Positions 8,228-18,108 of a stretch of DNA of 64,000 nucleotides are shown here, piece after piece. Origin of the DNA: Alicycliphilus denitrificans_A. GTDB lineage: Bacteria > Pseudomonadota > Gammaproteobacteria > Burkholderiales > Burkholderiaceae_C. The number at the start of each line of letters is the position of its first letter. The first letter of the stretch is position 1. The notes beneath the pieces were generated by a model, which saw only the letters and a list, made by a program, of their open reading frames with translations, searched no databases and was not told where the DNA came from. The position numbers and the translations under genes are program-made. The stretch spans positions 1,054,001 to 1,118,000 of the forward strand of contig NZ_CP126238.1 in NCBI RefSeq assembly GCF_044792555.1. Reading direction: 5' to 3'.

Positions 8228-9556
8228 ATGGAAATAGCAATACTGTTCGCCCTCATCCTGCTCAATGGCGTGTTCGCCATGTCCGAGCTGGCCCTGGTCT
8301 CCGCGCGCAAGACGCGCCTGCAGAAGCTGATCGATGAGGGCGATAGCGGTGCCATTGCGGCCGCCAAGCTGGGCGAAGACCCGACGCGCTTCCTTTCCAC
8401 CATCCAGATCGGCATCACCTCGATCGGCGTGCTCAACGGCATCGTGGGCGAGGCGGCGCTGGCCAAGCCCCTGGGCGAATGGCTGGTCGGGCTGGGCCTG
8501 CAGGCGCAATACGCCAGCTACATCGCCACCGGCCTGGTGGTGCTGTTGATCACCTACTTCTCCATCGTCGTGGGCGAGCTCGTGCCCAAGCGCCTGGGCC
8601 AGAGCCACCCCGAGGCCCTGGCGCGCATCGTGGCGCGGCCCATCAACTGGCTGGCGCTGGCCACCAAGCCCTTCGTGCGCCTGCTGTCGATCTCCACCGA
8701 GGCCCTGCTGCGCGCGCTGGGCGTGAAGCAGGGCCAGGGCAACGCCGTGACCGAGGACGAGATCCACGCCGTGCTGGCCGAGGGCACGAGCGCCGGCGTG
8801 ATCGAATCGCACGAGCACCAGATGGTGCGCAACGTGTTCCGCCTGGACGACCGGCAGATCGGCTCGCTCATGGTGCCGCGCGCCGACGTGGTGTTCCTGG
8901 ACGAGCAGGAGCCGTTCGAGGAAAACCTGCGGCGCATCGAGGAGTCCGACCATGCGCGCTTCCCGGTGGTGCGCGGCGGCATGGAGAACATCCTGGGCGT
9001 GCTCAGCGCGCGCCAGTGGATGTCACGCGCCGTGCGCGACGCGGCCGCACGCGACCTGGCCGCGCAGCCGCTGCAGGCGGCGCTGTACGTGCCCGAGACC
9101 ATCAATGCCCGGGAGCTGCTGGACAACTTCCGCCAGTCCGACATGCACATGGCCTTCGTCATCGACGAATACGGCGAGGTGCAGGGCATCGTCACCCTGC
9201 AGGACCTGATTGAGGCCATCACCGGCGAGTTCCAGTCGCTCGACCCGGACGATTCCTGGGCCGTGCAGCGCGAGGACGGCAGCTGGCTGCTCGATGGCCA
9301 TATCCCCGTGCCCGAGCTCAAGGACCGCCTGCAGCTGACCACCGTGCCGCAGGAAGATCGCGGGCGCTACCAGACGCTCAGCGGCATGATGATGCTGCTC
9401 ACCGGCAAGCTGCCCGGCGTCACGGATGCCGTGCAGTGGGAGAGCTGGCGCTTCGAGGTGGTGGACATGGACGGCAAGACCATCGACAAGGTGCTGGCCA
9501 CTCGCCTGCCCGAGGCGCAGCCGCACATGGGCGACCAGGGCCTGAGCGGGGATTGA
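8228..9556 (+). CDS. CNNM/CorC-type (HlyC/TlyC) transporter-associated membrane protein
   Basis: A 442-residue protein with an N-terminal DUF21 membrane domain of about four helices (residues 1-190, with the FFSIVVGELVPK motif), a pair of CBS domains (about 205-330) and a C-terminal CorC_HlyC domain (about 345-425). Relatives take part in Mg2+/Co2+ export or are called hemolysins without good reason. The start codon at 8228 has no free Shine-Dalgarno. Instead a perfect 6-base hairpin (GGGAGC at 8204-8209, GCTCCC at 8217-8222) sits where the ribosome would bind, which may control translation. Confidence 0.88.
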   Translation: MEIAILFALILLNGVFAMSELALVSARKTRLQKLIDEGDSGAIAAAKLGEDPTRFLSTIQIGITSIGVLNGIVGEAALAKPLGEWLVGLGLQAQYASYIATGLVVLLITYFSIVVGELVPKRLGQSHPEALARIVARPINWLALATKPFVRLLSISTEALLRALGVKQGQGNAVTEDEIHAVLAEGTSAGVIESHEHQMVRNVFRLDDRQIGSLMVPRADVVFLDEQEPFEENLRRIEESDHARFPVVRGGMENILGVLSARQWMSRAVRDAAARDLAAQPLQAALYVPETINARELLDNFRQSDMHMAFVIDEYGEVQGIVTLQDLIEAITGEFQSLDPDDSWAVQREDGSWLLDGHIPVPELKDRLQLTTVPQEDRGRYQTLSGMMMLLTGKLPGVTDAVQWESWRFEVVDMDGKTIDKVLATRLPEAQPHMGDQGLSGD

Positions 9557-9565
9557 TCCCTCCCT

Positions 9566-10231
9566 TTAACTCCAGAGGTCCAGCGGCGGATCGGCCACCA
9601 CGGCGCGCAGCATGTCGGTGCGCGAAACAAAACCCACCAGCAGGCCGAGCTCGTCGGTCACGGGCAGGCCCGGCAGACCCGTGTCCAGCAGCACCGGGGC
9701 CACGCGGCGCAGCTCGGTATCGGCGGCCACCGTGGGCACGGGGCTGAGCATGACCTCGGACACTGCGCGGCGCGCCCGCGCAATCGCCAGCGGCACCGCG
9801 GCGGGCAGGGGCAGCAGATCCAGCGGCGCCATGTCGGCGCGTAGCAGCAGGCCCACCACCTGCCCCTGGGCGTTCACCACGGGCGCCTGGGCCACGCGCT
9901 GCTGCGCCAGCGTCTGCCAGGCCTCGTGCGCCGGCATGTCGGGCGGCACGCTCACGGCGCCCACGGTCATGATGTCGGCCACGCGCAGCACCGGCCGTGG
10001 CGGCCCCGGGCCCTGCTCGGTTTGCACATAGGCCGCCGCGGCCTCCTGCAGGCGCTGCTGCTGTGCCGTCTGGCTGGGCTTGGCAATGGGCGGGGCGGCG
10101 GCCGCGTCCGGCTCCATGGCGCGCGTGCCCAGCGCCTGGGGGCGTTGCACGCGCTGCACGGGCGCCAGCTGCGCCAGCTTGGTAGGACCGCCGCGGTAAA
10201 TCTGCCCCGATGGGCCAAACACGAAGAACAT
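9566..10231 (-). CDS. CBS-domain pair protein
   Basis: A 221-residue soluble protein. The first ~75 residues are Pro/Gln/Ala rich (PSGQIYRGGPTKLAQLAPV). The rest is a tandem of CBS domains (about 80-150 and 155-215) with the usual VADIMT and SEVMLSPVPTV starts, which normally sense adenine nucleotides. It is monocistronic, convergent with the CorC-like gene and divergent from serS, with a 54-base gap to the serS start. The partner it controls is unknown. Confidence 0.85.
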   Translation of the reverse strand: MFFVFGPSGQIYRGGPTKLAQLAPVQRVQRPQALGTRAMEPDAAAAPPIAKPSQTAQQQRLQEAAAAYVQTEQGPGPPRPVLRVADIMTVGAVSVPPDMPAHEAWQTLAQQRVAQAPVVNAQGQVVGLLLRADMAPLDLLPLPAAVPLAIARARRAVSEVMLSPVPTVAADTELRRVAPVLLDTGLPGLPVTDELGLLVGFVSRTDMLRAVVADPPLDLWS

Positions 10232-10285
10232 CGCCTTGCCTCCTCATCCCATGTTATCGGCGCCCGGCCACTAAAATCGAGGACT

Positions 10286-11644
<1,359 letters not shown>

Positions 11645-11731
11645 AAACCCGCCGTGCCCTGAGCCGCTGGCCGCCAGAGCGACGCCCCGCGCACTGCCGG
11701 CTGCGCAGGCGATGCCGGGCAGAAGGGCGCT

Positions 11732-12634
11732 TCAGGCGGCGGCTAACGCGGGCGCTATCGAGAAATCCACCCGTGCCTGCGCCAGTTGCAGCATCGCGGG
11801 AATCAATGCCCGAGAGTCACCGCGCCGCCATTGCAGCGCGTAATGCAGCGGCATGAGCGGCGTTCGGCTGCCGATGCTGCGCAGGCCCAGCGTGCCTGGC
11901 CAGCCTGTAGGCAGAAATCCCACGCCGACGCCGGTGCGCAGCATGCCAGCCACTGCTCCCCAGCTGTTGCACAGAATGCGCTCGTGCACGGTGGCGCGCT
12001 GCGCGAGCAGCCAATCGTCGAGCAGCCGTGTGGTGCCAGCATTGGGCGGCAGCGTGACCAGTGGGTGGCGCTGCAGCAGCGCCGCGGCGCCGAGATGGCT
12101 GGCGCCCGTCAGCGCGGGGGCCGCGGCCCAGGTGAAACGGGCCGCCCCCACGGGTTGGGAGAGCAGGGTGCTGCGTGATGAGCGGCCCGCGATGACCGCG
12201 AAATCGAGCTCGCCATCATCCAGGCGGCGCTCCAGTACGCCGCCCACGTCCACATACGGCTCCAGGACCAGTTGTGGATATGCCTGCCGCACCGCTGCCA
12301 CGAAGCCGGGCAGCCAGGTGAGCGCCGAGAGATCGCCCACGCCAAAGCGGCAGTAGCCCGTGAGCGCCTGGTGCGCGTCTACTGCCTGCCCCAGCGCCGC
12401 GATGGCGTTGAGCACGTTGAGCGCTGCCGGCAGCAGGCGTTCGCCAGCATCGGTGAGCACGGCACGGTGGCCGCTGCGGTCGAACAATGACTGGCCCAGC
12501 ACCGATTCCAGCTCGGTGATGCGCTTGGACAGCGACGACACCGACAGGTGCACGCGCTGCGCGGCCGTGGCGAAGTTGCTGCAGGTTGCCGCCCACCAGA
12601 AGGCCTCGAGCTGCTTGATGGATGGCGTGGCCAT
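11732..12634 (-). CDS. LysR-family transcriptional regulator
   Basis: A 300-residue LysR protein. The N-terminal winged helix (residues 3-62) reads KQLEAFWWAATCSNFATAAQ and contains SVSSLSKRITELE. The rest is the periplasmic-binding-like effector domain. It is divergent from the FMN-dependent hydroxy-acid dehydrogenase gene with a 108-base gap, the normal arrangement for a LysR activator and its target, so it probably responds to a 2-hydroxy acid. A candidate operator (GCGAA at 12653-12657 and TTCGC at 12676-12680) lies between them. Confidence 0.92.
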   Translation of the reverse strand: MATPSIKQLEAFWWAATCSNFATAAQRVHLSVSSLSKRITELESVLGQSLFDRSGHRAVLTDAGERLLPAALNVLNAIAALGQAVDAHQALTGYCRFGVGDLSALTWLPGFVAAVRQAYPQLVLEPYVDVGGVLERRLDDGELDFAVIAGRSSRSTLLSQPVGAARFTWAAAPALTGASHLGAAALLQRHPLVTLPPNAGTTRLLDDWLLAQRATVHERILCNSWGAVAGMLRTGVGVGFLPTGWPGTLGLRSIGSRTPLMPLHYALQWRRGDSRALIPAMLQLAQARVDFSIAPALAAA

Positions 12635-12652
12635 AGAGTTTGTTCTATTTGA

Positions 12653-12680
12653 GCGAATGAATCTATTCTAAATATTTCGC
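12653..12680. promoter_or_regulatory. Candidate LysR operator between divergent genes
   Basis: An interrupted inverted repeat, GCGAA then 18 bases then TTCGC, in an AT-rich 108-base gap between a LysR gene and the dehydrogenase it probably controls. The short arms make this a weak call. Confidence 0.3.
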
Positions 12681-12742
12681 TTTTATTCCATTCCGTGCTT
12701 GCCTACAGTGACATCTGTTTTGAAGTCCGTCGAAGTCCGCAC

Positions 12743-13969
12743 ATGGCCACCATCCTCTCCTCGCTACCAGATGCCCAGTCCCCAGCCGCCTTGGCGGCGC
12801 TCGCGCCGCGACCGCCTGCCGTGCTGCGCCGCATGCTGTCGCTGGGCGATTTCGAGGAGGCCGCACGCCGGCGTCTGCCGCGCCCCATCTTTGGCTACAT
12901 CGCCGGCGCGGCAGAGGACAACGTCTCGCTGCGCGACAACCGCAAGGTGTTCGATGAATATGGTTTCACCACGCGCGTGCTGTGCGATGTATCGCAGCGC
13001 TCGCAGGCCGTGGAGCTGTTTGGCGAGCGCTACAGCAGCCCTTTCGGCATAGCGCCCATGGGCATCAACGCCCTGTCCACCTACCGGGGCGACCTGGTGC
13101 TGGCGCGCGCGGCGCAGCGTGCGGGCATTGCTTCGGTCTTGAGCGCAACCTCGCTGATCCCGCTGGAGGAGGTGGCACGCGAAAGCCCCGGCACCTGGTT
13201 CCAGGCCTACCTGCCGGGAGACCAGGCGCGTATCGACGCGCTGATCGACCGCGTGGCGCACGCGGGGTTTCGCACGCTCGTGGTCACGGTGGACATTCCC
13301 ATCTCGGCCAACCGCGAGAACAACATCCGTACGGGCTTCTCGACGCCGCTCAAGCCCAGCCTGCGCCTTGCCTGGGATGGCATGGTGCGGCCGCGCTGGG
13401 TGGCAGGTACTTTGCTGCGCACGCTGCTGCACCATGGCATGCCGCACTTCGAGAACTCGTTTGCCACGCGTGGCGCGCCCATCGTGTCGTCCAGCGTGTT
13501 GCGCGACTTCTCGGCGCGCGACCACCTGAGCTGGCGCCATATCGAGGCCATCCGCCGGCGCTGGAAGGGGCCGCTGGTCGTCAAAGGCATCCTCAGCGTG
13601 GAGGATGCGCTGAAGGCGCGGCATGCGGGCGCCGATGGCGTCGTGCTGTCCAACCACGGCGGCCGCCAGCTCGACGGCGCCGTGTCGGCCATGCGCATCC
13701 TTGAGGCCGTGGTGGCCGCCCTGGGACCCTGCTACCCCGTGCTCATCGATGGGGGATTCCGGCGTGGCTCCGATGTGCTCAAAGCGCTCGCACTGGGCGC
13801 GCGCATGGTGCTCGTGGGGCGGCCTTTCAACTATGCCGCCGCCGTGGCTGGGGAGGCCGGGGTGCTGCATGCCATCGCGCTGCTGCGTGATGAGATCGAC
13901 CGCAATCTGGCCATGCTGGGCGCCAAGAGGTGCCAGGAGATCGGCCCGCAGCACATCGTGCGCCGCTGA
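12743..13969 (+). CDS. FMN-dependent alpha-hydroxy-acid dehydrogenase (L-lactate/glycolate/mandelate type)
   Basis: A 408-residue flavoenzyme that oxidises an L-2-hydroxy acid to the keto acid. Marks of the family are PIFGYIAGAAEDN near the N-terminus, SPFGIAPMGIN (FMN binding), TVDIPISANRENN, the Lys in VVKGILS and the catalytic SNHGGRQLDGA (about residue 297), followed by LIDGGFRRGSDVLKALALGA (phosphate binding). The substrate cannot be read from sequence. The ATG at 12743 gives the family N-terminus; a Met 16 codons upstream is in the regulatory gap. Probably controlled by the divergent LysR gene. Confidence 0.9.
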   Translation: MATILSSLPDAQSPAALAALAPRPPAVLRRMLSLGDFEEAARRRLPRPIFGYIAGAAEDNVSLRDNRKVFDEYGFTTRVLCDVSQRSQAVELFGERYSSPFGIAPMGINALSTYRGDLVLARAAQRAGIASVLSATSLIPLEEVARESPGTWFQAYLPGDQARIDALIDRVAHAGFRTLVVTVDIPISANRENNIRTGFSTPLKPSLRLAWDGMVRPRWVAGTLLRTLLHHGMPHFENSFATRGAPIVSSSVLRDFSARDHLSWRHIEAIRRRWKGPLVVKGILSVEDALKARHAGADGVVLSNHGGRQLDGAVSAMRILEAVVAALGPCYPVLIDGGFRRGSDVLKALALGARMVLVGRPFNYAAAVAGEAGVLHAIALLRDEIDRNLAMLGAKRCQEIGPQHIVRR

Positions 13970-14098
13970 GCCCGATGCGGCGACGGCGTTCGTTCTTTGC
14001 AACCCAGGTCACTATTTCTGTTGGAATCGCGAGTCTGGCTCCAGGTTCATACCTCGTTGGACAAGACGCAGATTGGAAAAATAAGAGAAAAGTCCTGC

Positions 14099-14104
14099 TA
14101 GAAT
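14099..14104 (+). promoter_or_regulatory. Probable -10 box of tRNA-Ser
   Basis: TAGAAT, 18 bases before the tRNA. No well-spaced -35 box is visible; TTGGAA at 14073 is 20 bases away. Confidence 0.4.
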
Positions 14105-14122
14105 CGTCGGCTTCGACACACA

Positions 14123-14212
<90 letters not shown>

Positions 14213-14220
14213 AATAAAAA

Positions 14221-14251
14221 GCCTAAGTGATTGATTCACTTGGGCTTTTTT
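14221..14251 (+). terminator. Rho-independent terminator of tRNA-Ser
   Basis: Stem GCCTAAGTGA (14221-14230) and TCACTTGGGC (14236-14245, one G-U pair), five-base loop, then six T. An A tract before the stem makes it work-able from the other strand too. Confidence 0.9.
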
Positions 14252-14304
14252 CTTGTGCGTGTGAATAGCGTTGACACCAAGGACTTGCAAAAAGGGCAAG
14301 CAAG

Positions 14305-15021
14305 ATGTCATCAAGGATCAAACGCACGCAACGCGACTACCCGCTGGTTTTTAAACTGGCTGTAGTCGCTCAGGTAGAAAAAGGCGAGCTGACGTACAGG
14401 CAGGCCCAGGAGCGCTACGGCATCCAGGGCCGCTCGACGGTGCTGGTGTGGCTGCGCAAGCACGGGCGGCTGGGCTGGAGCACTGCGGCATCATCGGCCG
14501 CCATGCCCCTTGATAAAACACCTGCCGAGCTCACCCCGGAGCAGCGCATAAAGCAGCTGGAAGTCCAGCTCAAGGACGTCCAGCAAAAGGCACAGTTGTT
14601 CGAGGCCATGATCGACGTGCTGCGCAAGGACTACGGGGTGGCTGACAAGCCCCTGCGGAACTTCAAGGCCCGAGTCCGGCAACTCACGCGCCGCTCAGGC
14701 GGGCGCAGCCTGGAGCAGGCGGTGGAGAAACTTAGGCCCTACTTGCTGGGCTGGAAGGGCTACTTCGGGATGGCGCAAACGCCCAGGGTCTGGCGAGTGC
14801 TGGACGAGTGGCTGCGCCACCGACTGCGGGCAGTCCAGCTCAAACACTGGAAGCGATCCAGGACGATCTACCGGGAACTCAAGGCATTGGATGCATCCGA
14901 TGAGGTAGCCAAGCAGGTGGCGGGCAACTGCCACCGCTGGTGGCGCAACAGTGGCATGCTACTCAACAAGGTGCTGACCCTTGCGTACTTCGACCGGTTG
15001 GGAGTGCCCAGGCTGTCCTGA
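14305..15021 (+). pseudogene. Chimeric remnant: IS3-family OrfA fused to group II intron maturase tail
   Basis: One open frame of 238 residues made of two unrelated parts. Residues 1 to about 113 are an IS3-type transposase OrfA: a helix-turn-helix (LTYRQAQERYGIQGRSTVLVWLRKHGR) and a leucine-zipper-like part ending in AMIDVLRKDYGV, where OrfA normally stops. From about residue 118 it becomes the C-terminal thumb/X (maturase) domain of a group II intron protein: RVRQLTRRSGGRSLEQ, LRPYLLGWKGYFG, CHRWWRNSG and the final YFDRLGVPRLS. The reverse transcriptase domain is missing. The junction is at about 14640-14660. Probably a deletion product and not a working enzyme, though the frame stays open. 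Confidence 0.8.
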
Positions 15022-15109
15022 CCTCAAACCTTCGAACCGCCCGGTGCGGATCTGCATGCCGGGTGGTGTGGCAGGGGCGCCTCCGACAATGGAGGCCCCC
15101 TATGCCGAT
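15022..15109 (+). mobile_element. 3' end of a group II intron (domains V and VI), remnant
   Basis: Directly after the maturase tail the DNA can fold as a domain V hairpin (GAACCGCCCGGTGCGGAT with CTGCATGCCGGGTGGTG, about 15034-15068), then a domain VI hairpin (CGCCTCC/GGAGG), and ends CCCCCTATGCCGAT, which matches the usual 3' end of this intron type. The 5' ribozyme domains are absent upstream, where the OrfA part begins, so the intron is truncated and immobile. The remaining bases up to 15287 hold nothing I recognise. Confidence 0.6.
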
Positions 15110-15287
15110 TTGTGGCTGTATTGGTATGCCATAGCATGCTGGCTTTGTTCGGATGAACTTGGCGCCCCCCGTCAAGCGGATGCCCGCCGGAGCAGGCATT
15201 GCGCAGTGTGCAAGCCGAGAGTGCGGACGGCGTGGCCGATAGAATGGCTCTCCTTAACTTTCAGCCTATTTTCTGGCGTTCCCACAT

Positions 15288-15926
15288 ATGGACTGGCATA
15301 CCTGGATGGCTTTTTTTGCGGCTTCATGGGTGATTGCCATCTCGCCAGGCTCGGGGGCCGTGCTGTCCATGAGCCATGGCCTGTCCTACGGCGTGCGCAA
15401 GACGGGAGCCACTATCCTGGGGCTGGAGCTGGGCCTGCTGTTCATCCTCATCGTCGCGGGTGCGGGCGTGGGCTCGCTGCTCATCGCATCGGAGCTGGCC
15501 TTCACCGTGGTCAAGGTGTTGGGCGCCTGTTATCTGATCTACCTGGGCTTCAGCCAGTGGCGCGCGGGCTCTGCCGGCACTCTGGGCGGTGATCTGCTGG
15601 CCGCGCCTGCAAGCTGGCGCCGGCGCGTGCTCACCGGCGTGCTGACCAACGCCACCAATCCCAAGGGCATCCTGTTCATGGTGGCCGTGCTTCCGCAGTT
15701 CATGTCCGAATCGCGCCCGCTGTGGAGTCAGCTGCTGGTCATGGCTGTGACCCTGGTGTCGGTGGACCTGATCGTCATGAACGGCTATGCCGCCAGTGCC
15801 AGTGTGTTGCGCCGCTGGATGCGGAACGCCAGCGCCATGCGCGCGCAAAACCGCATCTTCGGTGGCCTGTTGATGCTGGTGGGCGCGGGTCTGTTCTTCG
15901 TCAAGCGCGGCACACAGCACCAATGA
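15288..15926 (+). CDS. LysE/RhtB-family exporter
   Basis: A 212-residue inner-membrane protein with about six helices. The family marks are the N-terminal FFAASWVIAISPGSGAVLSMSHGLSYG and ATILGLELG, and the mid-protein LTNATNPKGILFM. Members export amino acids such as lysine, homoserine or threonine; the substrate here is unknown. The start ATG at 15288 has a weak ribosome site. It is followed by a copy of the intergenic repeat and then by a ParA-like gene, with no sign of an operon. Confidence 0.9.
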   Translation: MDWHTWMAFFAASWVIAISPGSGAVLSMSHGLSYGVRKTGATILGLELGLLFILIVAGAGVGSLLIASELAFTVVKVLGACYLIYLGFSQWRAGSAGTLGGDLLAAPASWRRRVLTGVLTNATNPKGILFMVAVLPQFMSESRPLWSQLLVMAVTLVSVDLIVMNGYAASASVLRRWMRNASAMRAQNRIFGGLLMLVGAGLFFVKRGTQHQ

Positions 15927-15927
15927 T

Positions 15928-15985
15928 GCATTTGAATTGATAGCTGTTTGCGCTTTGTGGGTGGGCGTTTAAGGTCAATTTCATC
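15928..15985 (+). repeat. Comamonadaceae intergenic hairpin repeat, copy 4
   Basis: GAATTGATAGCTGTTTGCGC, TTTGTGGGTGGGCGTTTAAG and GTCAATTTCAT. It lies in the gap between lysE-like and parA-like genes and ends 9 bases before the ribosome site of the latter. Confidence 0.7.
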
Positions 15986-16006
15986 CAAATCATAGAGGGA
16001 GCTCAC

Positions 16007-16627
16007 ATGCCGGTCATCGCAGTTGCCAGCCCCAAGGGCGGGGTGGGCAAGTCCACGCTGTCCACCAACATCGCCGGCTACTTCGCCAGCCACGGTCACC
16101 AGGTCGCGCTGGGCGATGCCGACCGCCAGCAGTCCGCGCGGCTGTGGCTCAAGCAGCGCCCCGCCACGGCGCGCTCCATAGGTGTCTGGGAGGTGGACGC
16201 CGACTGGATCAGCGCTCCGCCATCGCAGGTCACGCACGCCGTGCTGGACACGCCCGCGGGCTTGGGCGGCTGGCGCCTGAAGGATGCGCTGAACCTGGCC
16301 GACCGCATCATCGTGCCGCTGCAGCCCAGCCTGTTCGACATCTTTGCCACCGGCCAGTATCTGGACGAGCTGGCGGCGCAGCGCAAAGGGGGGCTGGCGC
16401 AGGTGGCCATCGTCGGCATGCGTGTCGATCCGCGCACCATCGTCGCCGAGAAGCTGCGCAACTTCGTGGACAGCCTGGGCCTGCCGGTGCTGGGCTATCT
16501 GCGCAACACGCAAAACTATGTCCAACTGGCGGCCCAGGGTCAGTCGGTGTTTGACGTGACGCCCTCGCGCGTGGCGCGCGACCTGGAGCAGTGGCAGGGC
16601 ATCTGCAGCTGGCTGGACGCGGCCTGA
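16007..16627 (+). CDS. ParA/MinD-family ATPase (orphan)
   Basis: A 206-residue deviant-Walker ATPase: SPKGGVGKSTLSTNIAGYF at residues 8-26, a second Lys typical of ParA, a DADRQQSA motif instead of the common DLDPQ, and VLDTPAGLGG as switch II. It lacks an N-terminal DNA-binding domain and has no parB beside it, so it is a short orphan ParA that might place a cell structure and not a chromosome. Start is fixed by GAGGGAG at 15994. A strong hairpin follows its stop. Confidence 0.85.
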   Translation: MPVIAVASPKGGVGKSTLSTNIAGYFASHGHQVALGDADRQQSARLWLKQRPATARSIGVWEVDADWISAPPSQVTHAVLDTPAGLGGWRLKDALNLADRIIVPLQPSLFDIFATGQYLDELAAQRKGGLAQVAIVGMRVDPRTIVAEKLRNFVDSLGLPVLGYLRNTQNYVQLAAQGQSVFDVTPSRVARDLEQWQGICSWLDAA

Positions 16628-16637
16628 GGCATGAAAA

Positions 16638-16668
16638 GGCCGCTGCGCCCCGGCAGGGGCGAGCGGCC
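16638..16668. terminator. Strong GC hairpin between convergent genes
   Basis: GGCCGCTGCGCCCC pairs with GGGGCGAGCGGCC (one bulge) around the loop GGCA, 10 bases after the parA-like stop codon. There is no T tract after it on the plus strand, so a Rho-independent function is uncertain. On the minus strand the stem is followed by TTTTCATG. Confidence 0.5.
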
Positions 16669-16762
16669 CGAGGAGCCTTGTGGGGAGGGATCGATGAATG
16701 GCTTTTCGCCCCTCCCGCCGCCAGGTGCGCGTTAGCGTACTCGTCGTGGTAACGAACAGGTG

Positions 16763-16972
16763 TTACCACTCGCCATAGCTGGGCAGGGTGCCGTTGGTAC
16801 GTGCGGCCATGAATTCGGCAATCACCGCTTCGCGGGTGAGCGAGCTGGGCTGCGATTGCATGCTGTCTGCCGGGTAGTTGCCCTCATATTGGATGGCCGC
16901 GTCGGCATGCGCGGCGGTGATGGCGCCCAGCGTGATTACGGCGGCGATCAGGGCGCGTGCATTCTTGCGCAT
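16763..16972 (-). CDS. DUF4148 small secreted protein
   Basis: A 69-residue protein with a cleavable signal peptide (residues 1-23, ending AHADA) and a short mature part with LTREAVIAEFMAARTNGTLP, the hallmark of DUF4148. These small periplasmic proteins are abundant in Burkholderiales and have no known function. I chose the ATG at 16972 because the frame upstream lacks a signal and AAGGACT stands just before this start. It stands alone, divergent from a LysR gene. Confidence 0.85.
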   Translation of the reverse strand: MRKNARALIAAVITLGAITAAHADAAIQYEGNYPADSMQSQPSSLTREAVIAEFMAARTNGTLPSYGEW

Positions 16973-17183
16973 GGTTGTAGTCCTTTCATTGCTGGGTTGT
17001 CGACTTCTTGGTCTAGGGCCGCAGCGGGTGGGCCAGGGGCCAAGGGCGGTTGTTGCCAGAGGAGTAATGGCGTCCACGGCGCACACTTTATTAAGTATTA
17101 ACCCGTGGAAAAAGCCGTTTCCCTGCAATGATTGCGTCGTGAAATTGAAATAATCCCACCCAATGCAAGCGTGGGGGCTGGGT

Positions 17184-18104
17184 ATGGACAGATTGATGAC
17201 GATGCGCGTATTCCAGACCGTGGCCGATCAGGGCGGCTTCGCGGCCGCGGCGCGCGTTCTGGACATGTCGCCCGCGACGGTGACGCGGTTTGTGGCCGAC
17301 CTGGAGCGCGATGTAGGCGCGCGCCTGCTGCAGCGCACCACGCGCCGGGTGTCGCTGACCGAGGCCGGCCTGGTCTATCTGGCGCGCGTGCGCGCGATCC
17401 TGGCCGATGTGGAGGAGGCGCGGGCCATGGCGCAGGAAGACACCGTGGGCATGGGCGGCGTGCTGCGTGTGTGTGCCGGCCCGGTGCTGGCCACGCATAT
17501 CTTGGCGCCACTAGTGGCCGAGTTTCGAGCCCGAAATCCGGCCGTGTTGCTCGATATCCATGTGCGGCTTGGAGGCGCCGCCCTGATCGCCGACCATGAC
17601 ATCACGCTGCTCAGTGCGCCCTCGGACTTCGACGCGGATGTGATCGCGCGGCCCTTTGCGTCCACGGTAGGCGTGCTGTGTGCTGCGCCCGCCTATCTGC
17701 AGCGTCGCCCCGCGCCGCGCACGCCGCAGGACTTGCCAGCACATGATTGCCTGCTGGCCCACAACATGGATATCCGCGGCGGCGTAATGCGGCTCAGCCA
17801 TCCAGAGCACGCGGATCGTGTGGCCGAGGTGGCATTGCGGCCGGTGTGCGTGGTCAATCATGCCGATACGCTGATGGCGGCCACGCTCGGCGGCGCCGGT
17901 ATTGCCGTCCTGTCAGTGGACCTGATCGCAGAGCATTTGCGCGCGGGCCGGCTGGTGCGCGTGCTCGCGCCATGGATCTGCGGCAACTACACGCTGTATG
18001 CCGCCTTGCCCAGCCGCAAGTTCATGCCGGCGCGCACCCGGGCCTTTCTGGATTTCCTGACCGAGCGCACGCGCAGTCGCATCCGTGATGCGCTGAGCGA
18101 ATAG
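17184..18104 (+). CDS. LysR-family transcriptional regulator
   Basis: A 306-residue LysR protein of the AaeR/DsdC-like clade that begins MDRLMTMRVFQTVADQGGFA. The helix-turn-helix (SPATVTRFVADLERDVGARL) is in the first 60 residues, and the effector domain follows with one CVVNHADTL segment. No divergent target: the gene behind it encodes DUF4148 and the one ahead (trmL) runs toward it. Its regulon cannot be guessed from context. A Met 7 codons upstream is less likely. Confidence 0.9.
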   Translation: MDRLMTMRVFQTVADQGGFAAAARVLDMSPATVTRFVADLERDVGARLLQRTTRRVSLTEAGLVYLARVRAILADVEEARAMAQEDTVGMGGVLRVCAGPVLATHILAPLVAEFRARNPAVLLDIHVRLGGAALIADHDITLLSAPSDFDADVIARPFASTVGVLCAAPAYLQRRPAPRTPQDLPAHDCLLAHNMDIRGGVMRLSHPEHADRVAEVALRPVCVVNHADTLMAATLGGAGIAVLSVDLIAEHLRAGRLVRVLAPWICGNYTLYAALPSRKFMPARTRAFLDFLTERTRSRIRDALSE

Positions 18105-18108
18105 GCCT

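Noticed and set aside
6640..8466. 608-residue minus-strand open frame opposite ispH and fkpB
   Set aside because: High-GC antisense frame; ispH on the other strand has every conserved residue.
16007..16627. Plasmid or chromosome partition locus
   Set aside because: The ParA-like protein is an orphan without parB or parS-like repeats.
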